Shown: positions 1 through 8,275 of the stretch, piece after piece | How the letters are laid out: every line of letters starts with the position of its first letter | Numbering within the stretch: the first letter of the stretch is position 1 | From: Sphingomonas sp. UV9 | GTDB taxonomy: Bacteria; Pseudomonadota; Alphaproteobacteria; Sphingomonadales; Sphingomonadaceae | Direction of reading: 5' to 3' | Length of the DNA stretch: 64,000 nucleotides | Assembly (NCBI RefSeq): GCF_004101245.1 | Contig: NZ_SCIN01000003.1 | Span: forward strand, 558,001-622,000 | Program-made: the position numbers and the translations under genes | The notes under the pieces: generated by a model | Seen by the model: only the letters and a program-made list of their open reading frames with translations | Told to the model about the DNA's origin: nothing | Database searches by the model: none

Positions 1-169
1 CGCCGGTCAGCAGGACGGCGGCGAACCGGCGCTGGGGTTTGCTCGGCGTCGTGATGGCGGGGACATCGACGAACAGCGGCCCGCCGAAATAGCCGAGCCA
101 GCCCATGAAGCCGGTGGCGCCGATCGCGAGCAGCACTAGCACGAGCAGGAATCGGGAGGGCCACGTCAT
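1..169 (-). CDS. VirJ/AcvB-like protein, N-terminal fragment (runs off left edge)
   Basis: Only about the first 56 codons are in the window. The protein opens with a hydrophobic segment (SRFLLVLVLLAIGATGF, about residues 5-21) that looks like a signal or membrane anchor. Near residue 50 it reads RRFAAVLLTG. Such a stretch, a strand leading into an AVLLTGDGG-type loop, is typical of the alpha/beta-hydrolase-like domain of VirJ/AcvB proteins, which in agrobacteria are periplasmic and hydrolyse lysyl-phosphatidylglycerol. The family call rests on this short segment and is tentative. The ATG at 167-169 is the first in frame; no strong Shine-Dalgarno is visible. Confidence 0.5.
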   Translation of the reverse strand, partial: MTWPSRFLLVLVLLAIGATGFMGWLGYFGGPLFVDVPAITTPSKPQRRFAAVLLTG

Positions 170-230
170 TCGCAACCGGTTGCACCCAGGCGGATGATCG
201 ACAGGTGGAGCCGAAATGACGTTTTCTTCA

Positions 231-269
231 CGCATCGCTCCCCTCTCCGAAAGGGCGGGGAGCGATGCG
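231..269. terminator. 13-bp inverted repeat between two minus-strand genes
   Basis: The arms CGCATCGCTCCCC (231-243) and GGGGAGCGATGCG (257-269) are exact complements and can form a strong hairpin directly downstream of the chorismate mutase stop codon. There is no clear U-tract on the minus strand after the stem, so it may be a weak or Rho-assisted terminator or simply an mRNA 3'-end stabiliser. Confidence 0.45.
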
Positions 270-282
270 GATTTTCTCGTCC

Positions 283-570
283 TCAGCCCGGCTCGTGTGC
301 CAGACGCTCGTGGTGACGGATCACCTCGTCGATGATGAAGCGCAGGAACTTCTCGGAAAATTCCGGATCGAGCTGAGCCTCCGCGGCGAGATGCCGCAAC
401 CGGGCGATCTGGCGTTCCTCGCGGCCGGGATCGGCCGGGGGCAGGCCGTGCGTCGCCTTGTGCCGGCCGACCGCCTGGGTCACCTTGAAGCGTTCGGCGA
501 GCATGTGGATCAGCGCCGCATCGATATTGTCGATGCTCTGGCGGTATCCGGTCAACAGGTCGTCAGCCAC
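283..570 (-). CDS. chorismate mutase (AroQ type, monofunctional)
   Basis: A 95-residue protein of the all-helical AroQ fold, which converts chorismate to prephenate for phenylalanine and tyrosine synthesis in the cytoplasm. The diagnostic N-terminal helix reads YRQSIDNIDAALIHMLAERF, followed by KVTQAVGRHKATHGLP and then a DPGREERQIARL segment; the Arg and Lys residues that hold the carboxylates of chorismate in AroQ enzymes are in their usual places. The start is taken as GTG at 568-570, preceded by AAGGAAAGG about 10 bases upstream. Longer versions of this frame run into the polyprenyl synthase region on the other strand and are shadows. It is divergent from the polyprenyl synthase gene across about 150 bases. 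Confidence 0.85.
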   Translation of the reverse strand: MADDLLTGYRQSIDNIDAALIHMLAERFKVTQAVGRHKATHGLPPADPGREERQIARLRHLAAEAQLDPEFSEKFLRFIIDEVIRHHERLAHEPG

Positions 571-720
571 TCTACGTGCCCTTTCCTTGGTTCGGGGCGC
601 CTTTTGCGAGGACGCGGCCGGATCGGCAAGGTGTCGCAAGGCAGACTGGGGCGAGTCGGGGCACGCCGAGGGTCGGCAAGGGTTGCTTTGCAGGGGCATA
701 GGCGTCAGAGGCTCGGGAAG

Positions 721-1749
721 ATGAGCGCCACCGTCCACCGCCTCGAAACCGTACGTCCCAATCCCGAGTCCCAGCCCTCGCTGGACCCGATGGTCAAGCT
801 CGTCACTGGCGACATGGATCAGGTCAATGCGGTCATCCGCGGCCGCATGCAGTCCGAGATCCCGCTGATCCCCGAACTCGCCGGTCACCTGATCGCGGGC
901 GGCGGCAAGCGGATGCGGCCGATGCTGACGCTCGCGAGCGCGCAGCTGATCGATTATGCCGGCACGCAGCATCACCTGCTCGCCGCGGCGGTCGAGTTCA
1001 TCCACACTGCGACGCTGCTCCACGACGACGTCGTCGACGGCTCGGACCTGCGCCGGGGAAATCGCACCGCCAACATCATCTGGGGTAACCCGGCGAGCGT
1101 GCTGGTCGGCGATTTCCTGTTCAGCCGCAGCTTCGAACTGATGGTCGAGGCGGGCAGCCTCAAGGCGCTGAAGATCCTGTCGTCGACCAGCGCGGTGATC
1201 GCCGAGGGCGAGGTCAACCAGCTTACCGCCGCCCGCCGCGTCGATCTCGGTGAGGAGCGCTATCTCGACATCATCGGCGCGAAGACCGCCGCGCTGTTCG
1301 CCGCCGCCTGCCGGATTTCGGCGGTCGTCGCCGATCGACCCGAAGCCGAGGAAGCCGCGCTCGACGCGTATGGCCGCAACCTCGGCATCGCGTTCCAGCT
1401 GGTCGACGACGCGATCGACTATGTCTCCGACGCCGACACGATGGGCAAGGATGCCGGCGACGATTTCCGCGAGGGCAAGATGACGCTCCCGGTGATCCTC
1501 GCCTATGCGCGCGGCTCGGCCGAGGATCGCGCGTTCTGGAAGGATGCGGTCGAAGGCCGCCGCGACAGCGATGCCGACCTGCAACAGGCTGTCCGCCTGA
1601 TCCGCTCGACCCGCGCGATCGACGACACCTTTGCCAGGGCGCGTCACTATGGCCAGCGCGCGATCGACTCGATCGGCGGCTTCGCCAACGGTGCCGCCAA
1701 GGACGCGATGGTCGAGGCGGTCGAGTTCGCCGTCGCCCGCGCATATTGA
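721..1749 (+). CDS. ispB: long-chain polyprenyl diphosphate synthase (ubiquinone side chain)
   Basis: A 342-residue trans-prenyl transferase that extends farnesyl or geranylgeranyl diphosphate with isopentenyl diphosphate; in sphingomonads the expected product is the decaprenyl chain of ubiquinone-10, but chain length cannot be read here. The first Asp-rich motif is LLHDDVVDGSDLRRG (about residues 99-113) and the second is LVDDAIDYVSD (about 227-237). GGGKRMRP near residue 60 is the IPP-binding Lys/Arg segment. The frame is open from 265, but similarity begins only at the ATG at 721, preceded by GGGAAG. The gene converges with the flippase gene, with 4 bases between the two stop codons. Confidence 0.92.
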   Translation: MSATVHRLETVRPNPESQPSLDPMVKLVTGDMDQVNAVIRGRMQSEIPLIPELAGHLIAGGGKRMRPMLTLASAQLIDYAGTQHHLLAAAVEFIHTATLLHDDVVDGSDLRRGNRTANIIWGNPASVLVGDFLFSRSFELMVEAGSLKALKILSSTSAVIAEGEVNQLTAARRVDLGEERYLDIIGAKTAALFAAACRISAVVADRPEAEEAALDAYGRNLGIAFQLVDDAIDYVSDADTMGKDAGDDFREGKMTLPVILAYARGSAEDRAFWKDAVEGRRDSDADLQQAVRLIRSTRAIDDTFARARHYGQRAIDSIGGFANGAAKDAMVEAVEFAVARAY

Positions 1750-1753
1750 CGCC

Positions 1754-3271
1754 CTAAAGGACCGCCGTTCCCGGCTGCGGTAGGGTGGCCTCGACGGTTT
1801 CGGGCTTCTTGCTGAACAGCGCGCGGTCGGCTGGGCCGAACGCATATTTCCACAATATGTAGAGATAGGTCGCGGCGATCGCGGGTTCGCCGATGGCCAG
1901 TTCGACCCATTCGTAACGCTTGGGCAGCGCGGTGAACGCACCGCCGACCAGGATCGCGGCGCCGGCCGCCCAGACCAGCGGCCAGCGCCACGGCGAGACC
2001 TTCGCACCGAGCAGATGGCCGAGCAGTCTGGCCTTGATGATCGAGGTCACGCCTACCGACAACATCAGCGCGATTGCCGGACCTGCTGCCTGGTAATTGA
2101 CCGGATAGCCGAGCGCGCGGATCGTGAAGATCAGCGTGAAACTGAGGCCGACCTGGAAGGCGAGCATTGCTGCCGAGATCATCAGATTGCGGTGGCGCGC
2201 GATGTAGACGAGCGCGGATTCGCTGACCGCGCCGGTCGAGGCGAGCACTTCGGCGGTCAGCAGGAATGCGAGCGCGGCGGTGCCGGCGACGAACTGCGGC
2301 CCGACCACGCCCATCACCGCTTCACCGGGGATCGAGCCCATCAGCGCGAGCCCGCCCTGCGCGGCCATGATCCAGAACGCGACCTGGCGGACCTGGTTGG
2401 CGATGGCGGCACGGTCGTTGATCGCGAGGCTCTGCGTGATGACGGGGCCGAGGATCGGGTCGAAGCTGGTCTTGAGCTTCTGCGGCAGGGAGGCGACCTG
2501 TTGCGCCATGTAATAGATGCCGACGACCTTCGGCTCGAACATCACGCCGAGGATGAAGCGATCGACGTTGCGGCTGCCCCATTCGAGGATGTCGGCACCG
2601 GCGAGCGGCACGTTGGCGCGGGCGAGCGCGTAGAGCGGGCGCAGGTGTGGCGACCAGCCTCGGGGGATGCCGTAGCTGCGCACGAACGGCACGAGGCTCG
2701 CGATCAGCGCCGCGGTCATTGATGCGACGTAGCTGAGCACGAGGCCGTCGCGGATCGTGAAATAGGAGAACGCCCAGGCGGCGATCGAGATCGTCCAAGG
2801 CTCGACGACCGCGCGGGCGGTGACCGCGGCCTTGACGTTGAGCCGGTAGGCGAGCGCCGCGAGGCTGACGTCGGACCAGGCGATCGCGACGATGATCAGC
2901 GGCAGGAACCGGTCGAGCCCGGTGATCGCGCTGTTCGGATACATGATCTGCGGGAACGTACAGAGCACTGCGCTGGCGATAAGCGAGGCAACGAATGCCA
3001 CCGCCATCGCGTCCCACACGACGTTGGCGTGGGGGCGATCGGTGCTGCTGAGCGCCTGGGCCAGGCCGCGCTTGAGGCCGAGCGTGGCAAGAAGCGCCGC
3101 GAGTTCGACGACGACGACCGCGATCGCGAAGCGGCCGACAAGGTCAGGGCCGTAGATGCGGCCGGCGATGAACAGGAAGGGGATGCGCGCGGCAAGGCGC
3201 AGGACAAAGCCGGCGATGTTGGTCCGACCGCCCTTGGCGAGCGTGTCGATATCCTGCGTGGCTGCGGTCAC
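1754..3271 (-). CDS. polysaccharide/lipid-linked oligosaccharide flippase-like membrane protein (MATE/MOP fold)
   Basis: A roughly 505-residue protein with about 12-14 hydrophobic segments and the N-terminal pattern of Wzx/MOP-family exporters (GRTNIAGFVLRLAARIPFLF, then VGRFAIAVVVVELAALLATLG). Members flip undecaprenyl-linked sugar units to the periplasmic face for exopolysaccharide or O-antigen assembly. No other polysaccharide genes sit next to it, so the substrate is unknown. A start at GTG 3269-3271 is preferred: GGAGG lies 9 bases upstream, whereas the TTG two codons earlier would be only 3 bases from it. That GGAGG touches the edge of a repeat element. The gene is followed closely by the convergent polyprenyl synthase. 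Confidence 0.75.
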   Translation of the reverse strand: MTAATQDIDTLAKGGRTNIAGFVLRLAARIPFLFIAGRIYGPDLVGRFAIAVVVVELAALLATLGLKRGLAQALSSTDRPHANVVWDAMAVAFVASLIASAVLCTFPQIMYPNSAITGLDRFLPLIIVAIAWSDVSLAALAYRLNVKAAVTARAVVEPWTISIAAWAFSYFTIRDGLVLSYVASMTAALIASLVPFVRSYGIPRGWSPHLRPLYALARANVPLAGADILEWGSRNVDRFILGVMFEPKVVGIYYMAQQVASLPQKLKTSFDPILGPVITQSLAINDRAAIANQVRQVAFWIMAAQGGLALMGSIPGEAVMGVVGPQFVAGTAALAFLLTAEVLASTGAVSESALVYIARHRNLMISAAMLAFQVGLSFTLIFTIRALGYPVNYQAAGPAIALMLSVGVTSIIKARLLGHLLGAKVSPWRWPLVWAAGAAILVGGAFTALPKRYEWVELAIGEPAIAATYLYILWKYAFGPADRALFSKKPETVEATLPQPGTAVL

Positions 3272-3285
3272 TGCCAATAGCCTCC

Positions 3286-3380
3286 GTCACCCCGGGCGTG
3301 TTCCGGGGTCCACGGTTCCGCGTGACTATAGGTCGGCGAGTTTGCGGAACGGTGGATGCCGGAACGAGCCCGGCATGACG
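3286..3380. repeat. palindromic intergenic repeat (GTCACCCCGGGCGTGTTCCG type)
   Basis: The gap between the flippase start and the polA stop is almost filled by an element that starts CGTCACCCCGGG and ends CCCGGCATGACGG. The core GGAACGGTGGATGCCGGAAC is found again in inverse orientation near 36950-37030, so these are two copies of a dispersed family. Confidence 0.7.
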
Positions 3381-3392
3381 GAGAAGACCGGC

Positions 3393-6167
3393 TCAATGTG
3401 CTGCGCCCCAGCTGAAACCTGTGCCGATCTCGATGCCCAGCGGTACGTCTAGCATTACCGCAGGCTGTGCGGCGTTGGCCATGACGCGTTCGATCACCGG
3501 CTTGGCCGCCTCGACATCGCCTTCCGGCAATTCGAACACGAGTTCGTCGTGGACCTGGAGGAGCATGCGGACGTTCGGCAGGCCCGCTTCTAGCAAGGCC
3601 GGGCCCATGCGGACCATCGCGCGCTTGATGATGTCGGCGCTGGTGCCCTGGATCGGTGCGTTGATCGCGGCGCGTTCGGCGCCCTGGCGCTCGTGCTGGA
3701 TCTTCGAGCGGATGCGCGGGAAGTGGGTCTTTCGGCCGAACAGGGTCGTGGTGTAGCCGGTCGCGCGGACGCTCTCCGTCGTTTCGACGATGTAGGTCGA
3801 GATGCCGGGGAAGCGATCGAAATAGCGGTCGATCATCGCCTGCGCCTCGTCCGCCGAAACATCGAGCCGGCCGGCGAGGCCCCAGCGCGAGATGCCGTAG
3901 AGGATCGCGAAGTTGATCGTCTTGGCGCGGCCGCGCGTGTCGCGATTGACCTCGCCGAACAGCTCCTGCGCGGTGAGGCTGTGGATGTCGTCGCCGTTCG
4001 CGAACGCCTGCTTCAGCGCGGGGACGTTGGCCATGTGCGCCGCGAGCCGCAGCTCGATTTGCGAGTAATCGGCGGCGAGGATGACGTTGCCGGGCTCGGC
4101 CACAAACGCGTCGCGGATCTGGCGGCCGATCTCGGTGCGGATCGGAATGTTCTGGAGGTTCGGATCGGTCGAGGACAGGCGGCCGGTTTGCGCGCCGGTG
4201 AGGCTGTACGAGGTATGGACGCGGCCCGTCGCCGGGTTGATCTGCGCCTGCAACGCATCGGTATAGGTGGATTTCAGCTTCGACAATTGCCGCCAGTCGA
4301 GGACTTTTCGGGCGATCACTGCACCCGGGGAGTCCTTGTCGCCGGCGATCCGCTCGAGTTCGGTGACGTCGGTCGAATAGACGCCGGACTTGCCCTTGCG
4401 GCCGCCCTTGATGCCCATTTTCTCAAACAGCACGTCGCCCAATTGCTTGGGGCTGCCGATCGTGAACGGGCCGCCGGCGAGCGCGTGGATCTCGGTTTCG
4501 AGGCTGGCCATCTGGCTCGCGAACTCGGTCGAGAGCTTCGACAGTTTGGCGGCGTCGACCTTGATCCCGTGCATCTCCATCTGCGCGATGACGGGGACGA
4601 GCGGGCGGTCGACCATCTCGTACACGCGCGTCGAGCCCTCGGCCGGCAGGCGGCGCTTGAACCGGCGCCACAGGCGTAGCGTCACGTCTGCGTCCTCGGC
4701 AGCGTAATGGGTCGCCGTCTTGAGATCGATTTCGTTGAAGGTGCGCTGCGATTTGCCGGTGCCGACCACGTCCTTGAACGCGATGCAGCTATGCGAGAGA
4801 TGCGTGGTCGCGAGTTCGTCCATGCCGTGGCCGTGAAGGCCAGCGTCGAGATCGAAGCTCATCACGATCGTGTCGTCGAACGGTGCGATCTGCACGCCAC
4901 CGGTGGACGCGTAGGCGCGGCCGAGTACGATCATGTCGTATTTGAGGTTGTGGCCGATCTTCAGGATGCTCGGATCCTCGAGCAACGGCTTGAGTTTCGC
5001 GAGCACAAGTGCGCGATCGAGCTGGACCGGGTTTTCCGCGAGCAAATCCGTCCCGCCATGCGCGATAGGTACGTAGCAGGCGAGGTTCGGATGCAGCGCC
5101 ATGCTGATCCCGACCAGATCGGCGCGCGTAGCGTCGATCCCGGTCGTCTCGGTATCGATCGCGATCCAGCCCTGATGTTTCGCCACGGTGATCCAGCGAT
5201 CGAGTGCTGCCTCGTCGACGACGGTCTCGTAATCGTCGTGCTTGCAGGGCTCGTCGTCGTCCATGTCCGCGACGACGGGCGACTCGGCGACTGGCGCGTC
5301 GGCGACCGCGGAGAGCTTTGCGATCAGCGACTTGAAGCCGTGATGCTCCAGGAACGCGCGCAGGGGTGCGTCGGGGATGCCCTTGAGCTCGAGGTCTTCG
5401 AGTGGCTCGGGCAGCGACACGTCGCATTTGAGCGTGACGAGTATCTTCGACAGGCGCGCCATCTCGGCATGCTCGATCAGATTGTCGCGCAGCTTGCCCT
5501 TCTTCATGCCGTCGGCAGCGGCGAGCACGGATTCGAGATCGCCGTGTTCGAGGATCAGCTTGGCCGCGGTCTTGGGTCCGACGCCGGGGACGCCGGGGAC
5601 GTTGTCGACGCTGTCGCCCATCAGGGCGAGCACGTCGCCGAGCTGCGCAGGCGTGACGCCGTGAAACTTCTCCGCGACATGCTCGGGGCCGAGCCGGCGG
5701 TTGTTCATGGTGTCGTACATGTCGAGCCCGGGCTCGATCAGCTGCATCAGATCCTTGTCGGACGAGACGATCGTGACCGACCAGCCCTGCGCGAGCGCCG
5801 CCTTCGAGTAGCAGGCGATGATGTCGTCCGCCTCGAGCCCCTCGGTCTCGATGCACGGCAGCGAGAAGGCGCGCGTGGCGTCGCGGATCATCGGGAACTG
5901 GGGTATGAGATCCTCGGGCGGGGGCGGCCGCTGCGCCTTGTACTTGTCGTAGAGATCGTTGCGGAAGGTCTTGGACGATTTGTCGAGGATGACCGCCATG
6001 TGGGTCGGGCCGTCCGCCGCGTGGACCTCGTCGGCGAGTTTCCACAGCATGGTGGTATAGCCATAGACCGCGCCGACCGGCTCGCCATGCTTGTTGGTGA
6101 GCGGTGGCAGCCGGTGATAGGCGCGGAAGATATAGCCGGAGCCGTCGACGAGATAGAGATGGGGCAT
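3393..6167 (-). CDS. polA: DNA polymerase I
   Basis: A 924-residue, three-domain enzyme for Okazaki-fragment maturation and repair synthesis. Residues about 1-290 are the 5' nuclease (LVDGSGYIFRAYH, ETEGLEADDIIA, SSDKDLMQL, GVPGVGPKTAAKL). Residues about 320-510 are the 3'-5' exonuclease, with its acidic motif intact (AIDTETTGID, then KIGHNLKYD), so proofreading is likely active. The rest is the family A polymerase: TGRLSSTDPNLQNIP, AADYSQIELRLAAH (motif A), the O-helix KTINFAILYGIS and QVHDELVFE (motif C). The start is set at the ATG giving MPHLYLVDGSG; the 12 residues upstream in frame are not like the family. It is flanked on both sides by repeat elements. Confidence 0.97.
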   Translation of the reverse strand: MPHLYLVDGSGYIFRAYHRLPPLTNKHGEPVGAVYGYTTMLWKLADEVHAADGPTHMAVILDKSSKTFRNDLYDKYKAQRPPPPEDLIPQFPMIRDATRAFSLPCIETEGLEADDIIACYSKAALAQGWSVTIVSSDKDLMQLIEPGLDMYDTMNNRRLGPEHVAEKFHGVTPAQLGDVLALMGDSVDNVPGVPGVGPKTAAKLILEHGDLESVLAAADGMKKGKLRDNLIEHAEMARLSKILVTLKCDVSLPEPLEDLELKGIPDAPLRAFLEHHGFKSLIAKLSAVADAPVAESPVVADMDDDEPCKHDDYETVVDEAALDRWITVAKHQGWIAIDTETTGIDATRADLVGISMALHPNLACYVPIAHGGTDLLAENPVQLDRALVLAKLKPLLEDPSILKIGHNLKYDMIVLGRAYASTGGVQIAPFDDTIVMSFDLDAGLHGHGMDELATTHLSHSCIAFKDVVGTGKSQRTFNEIDLKTATHYAAEDADVTLRLWRRFKRRLPAEGSTRVYEMVDRPLVPVIAQMEMHGIKVDAAKLSKLSTEFASQMASLETEIHALAGGPFTIGSPKQLGDVLFEKMGIKGGRKGKSGVYSTDVTELERIAGDKDSPGAVIARKVLDWRQLSKLKSTYTDALQAQINPATGRVHTSYSLTGAQTGRLSSTDPNLQNIPIRTEIGRQIRDAFVAEPGNVILAADYSQIELRLAAHMANVPALKQAFANGDDIHSLTAQELFGEVNRDTRGRAKTINFAILYGISRWGLAGRLDVSADEAQAMIDRYFDRFPGISTYIVETTESVRATGYTTTLFGRKTHFPRIRSKIQHERQGAERAAINAPIQGTSADIIKRAMVRMGPALLEAGLPNVRMLLQVHDELVFELPEGDVEAAKPVIERVMANAAQPAVMLDVPLGIEIGTGFSWGAAH

Positions 6168-6288
6168 CGCGCGCGGTCTAGCGGATGCGGGGGCGCGGAC
6201 CAATGGGCGAAGCGTGGTTGTTGGGTATCAGGTGGTGGGAAAAGCGGTGGGGCGTTTGGGGGAGCTATCCCAGGCCTGTCACAGGCGC

Positions 6289-6390
6289 CACCCCGGCGGA
6301 GGCCGGGGCCCAGTTGGGGGACGGTGATAATGAAGCAGTGCGTATCGTTACTGCAACCTTTCCAACTGGGCCCCGGCCTCCGCCGGGGTG
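6289..6390. repeat. inverted-repeat element, CACCCCGGCGGAGGCCGGGG family
   Basis: Left end CACCCCGGCGGAGGCCGGGG followed by CCCAGTTGGG; right end CCAACTGGGCCCCGGCC followed by TCCGCCGGGGTG. The two ends are inverted copies separated by about 45 unrelated bases. Similar elements are at 18336-18439 and 40367-40467, and a half copy is near 21537. Confidence 0.85.
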
Positions 6391-6449
6391 GAGAAGGAAG
6401 CCGGGGTTGAGACGGAAAGCGCAGGGGGCTGGGCGTGCCCGTTATCTCA

Positions 6450-6577
6450 ATCCTCCCCCGCCAGGGGGAGGTGGCACCGCAGGTGACGGAGGGGGAGGGA
6501 AGCGGAACGGCGGTTACCCCTATCCTCCCCCTCCGTCTGGCAAGTGCCAGCCACCTCCCCCTGACGGGGGAGGATCG
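6450..6577. repeat. inverted-repeat element, ATCCTCCCCCGCCAGGGGGA family
   Basis: Starts ATCCTCCCCCGCCAGGGGGA, contains GGTGACGGAGGGGGAGG in the left half and its complement in the right half, and ends TGACGGGGGAGGATCGA. Further copies are at 18171-18296, 43621-43746 and 47377-47505. Together with the element at 6289-6390 it fills most of the 420-base gap between polA and the oxygenase gene. Confidence 0.85.
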
Positions 6578-6588
6578 ATATGGCCCTC

Positions 6589-7545
6589 CTACTTCTTGAT
6601 CAGGCCGATTTCGACCAGCCGCTCGTACAGGTAATCATGCGCCGTAATCGGCGTCGGATAGCGGTTCACGTTGTCGGGCGTGATCGTGGCCGGCAGCGTC
6701 TCGATCAGGAAGTCCGGCGCGGGATGCAGGAAGAAGGGCATCGAGTAGCGCGAATGGCCGCGGCGTTCGGGGGGCGGGTTGACGACGCGGTGGGTGGTCG
6801 AGGGGAGGACGTTGTTGGTCAGCCGCTGGAGCATGTCGCCGACGTTGACGACCATCGCGCCCTCGGGCGGCTTGATCGACAGCCAGCGACCGTTCGCGCG
6901 GTCGAGCAGTTCGAGCCCTGCTTCCTCGGCGCCGAGCAGCAGCGTGATGAGGTTGATATCCTCATGCGCGCCGGCACGAACGCCTTCCGCATCGGCGGGG
7001 ATCGGCGGGTAGTGGAGCAGGCGGAGGATGCTATTGCCGTCCCTCACCGCCGGATCGAACCAGTCGGGCTTGAGCTTCAGATGGCGGGCGATCGCCGAGA
7101 GCAGCTTGTCGCCGGCGCGATCGAACGCGGCGAAGAGTTCGAGGAAGACCGGCTTGAAGCCCTCCGGGCGCGTCGGCCAGACGTTGGGCGCCATCGTGTC
7201 CGAGTAGCGATGGCCCTCGGGCAGTTCGCGGCCGACGTGCCAGAATTCCTTCAGGTCGACGACCTTGGCGTCCTTGGCAATCTCGGTCTTGAACGGCGTA
7301 TAGCCGCGCGCGCCGCCGCCGCCTGGCGTGAAATAGCCGCGCTTCTCGTCCTCGGGCAGGTCGAACAGGAGTTTCGTCTCGGCCCAGGCGCGCTCGATCA
7401 GGTCGGCGGGGATGCCGTGATCGGCGACGATCGCAAAGCCGTAGCGCTCGAACGATTCACCGAACGCGGCGGCGAAGCCTTCGGGGTCGGTGTCCTGCGT
7501 GGCGAGGCTGAGCGTCGGGACCTGGGCGGCGGGGGTGTCGAGCAT
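6589..7545 (-). CDS. isopenicillin N synthase-like 2-oxoglutarate/Fe(II) dioxygenase
   Basis: A 318-residue protein with the N-terminal DIOX_N-type region (ERYGFAIVADHGIPADLIE, residues about 34-52) and the double-stranded beta-helix core. The iron triad is visible as H and D in GAHEDINLITLL and H in STTHRVVNP. The RYSMPFFLHP segment holds the Arg-x-Ser that binds 2-oxoglutarate or substrate carboxylate. FTPGGGGARGYTPFKTEIAK is typical of bacterial oxidases of this group, whose substrates are mostly unknown. No biosynthetic cluster surrounds it, so the specific reaction cannot be named. The start is the ATG at 7543-7545, giving a protein of usual length; no clear Shine-Dalgarno is seen. Confidence 0.85.
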   Translation of the reverse strand: MLDTPAAQVPTLSLATQDTDPEGFAAAFGESFERYGFAIVADHGIPADLIERAWAETKLLFDLPEDEKRGYFTPGGGGARGYTPFKTEIAKDAKVVDLKEFWHVGRELPEGHRYSDTMAPNVWPTRPEGFKPVFLELFAAFDRAGDKLLSAIARHLKLKPDWFDPAVRDGNSILRLLHYPPIPADAEGVRAGAHEDINLITLLLGAEEAGLELLDRANGRWLSIKPPEGAMVVNVGDMLQRLTNNVLPSTTHRVVNPPPERRGHSRYSMPFFLHPAPDFLIETLPATITPDNVNRYPTPITAHDYLYERLVEIGLIKK

Positions 7546-7637
7546 GGGGTTCGTGTCCGGTTTGGGGTTGTGCCCAATATAGGGGATCGGGGGTGTCGTG
7601 CCAAATGCCTGGGTTAAGGTACGGCGGGGTGTCCGGG

Positions 7638-8126
7638 TTAGCCGCTGATGACGATCGTGCCGGTCGCCTTGTCCGTGCCGTCGGGGGCGAGTTCGAGGCG
7701 GAAGGGCTTGTTCTCGTCGGTCGTGCCGATCAGGTTCGCGCCTTCGGGATGGACCTGATAGCCGACCTTGCCGAGCCGTTGCGCGAACCAGTCGCGGACG
7801 ATGGCGGGTGTGGCGGGGCTGGCAAAGGCCACGCGGAGCCCGCCGGTGTTGTCGTTGCCGACGATGTTCAAAGTCTTGATCGACGAGCCGGGATAGAGTC
7901 GCACGCCGTTGAGATCGAAATCGCCGGTATCGATCTTGATCTTCGGCAGCTTCACCGAGCCCTGGAAGCCGGGGACGTCGATCTTCATCTCGCCGGTCTC
8001 GCCGTCGATCGCGCCAAGGACGTTGCCGCCATCGGCATTGATCGACACCGATGCCCCCTCGTTCGAACGATCGCAGCCGGACAAGGCGAGCACGCCGACG
8101 GTGGCGAGAATCAGGGGGCGGAACAT
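7638..8126 (-). CDS. small predicted lipoprotein of unknown function
   Basis: A 162-residue protein with a lipoprotein signal: MFRPLILATVGVLALSGC, Cys 18 being the lipidation site (LSGC lipobox). The mature part (SVSINADGGNVLGAIDG, then VPGFQGSVKLPKIKIDTGDF) is rich in Gly, Asp and short beta-strand patterns. I know no function for it; similar hypothetical lipoproteins occur in sphingomonads. The start is the ATG at 8124-8126 because the signal peptide begins there; the longer frame adds 20 residues that would bury the signal. It is divergent from the exporter gene across about 150 bases. Confidence 0.75.
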   Translation of the reverse strand: MFRPLILATVGVLALSGCDRSNEGASVSINADGGNVLGAIDGETGEMKIDVPGFQGSVKLPKIKIDTGDFDLNGVRLYPGSSIKTLNIVGNDNTGGLRVAFASPATPAIVRDWFAQRLGKVGYQVHPEGANLIGTTDENKPFRLELAPDGTDKATGTIVISG

Positions 8127-8275
8127 GGCAATCTCCCGAGTGTGTTGGTATCGTAATACAGATAAGACGTGCGTCGCGATCCACAATCCTGTGCTGCCGA
8201 GCTGTACTGCCGGTACGTATTGCGATGGTTAGCGGGTTTCGCGCGATCGCCCGAGCGGGTAAAGGCGCTGGCATC

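Noticed and set aside
6240-6580. Possible CRISPR array
   Set aside because: The repeated words form inverted pairs around a variable centre, not direct repeats with regular spacers.
6580-7617. Plus-strand frame starting behind a repeat's GGAGGATCGA
   Set aside because: It is antisense to the whole dioxygenase gene, whose iron-binding motifs are clear.
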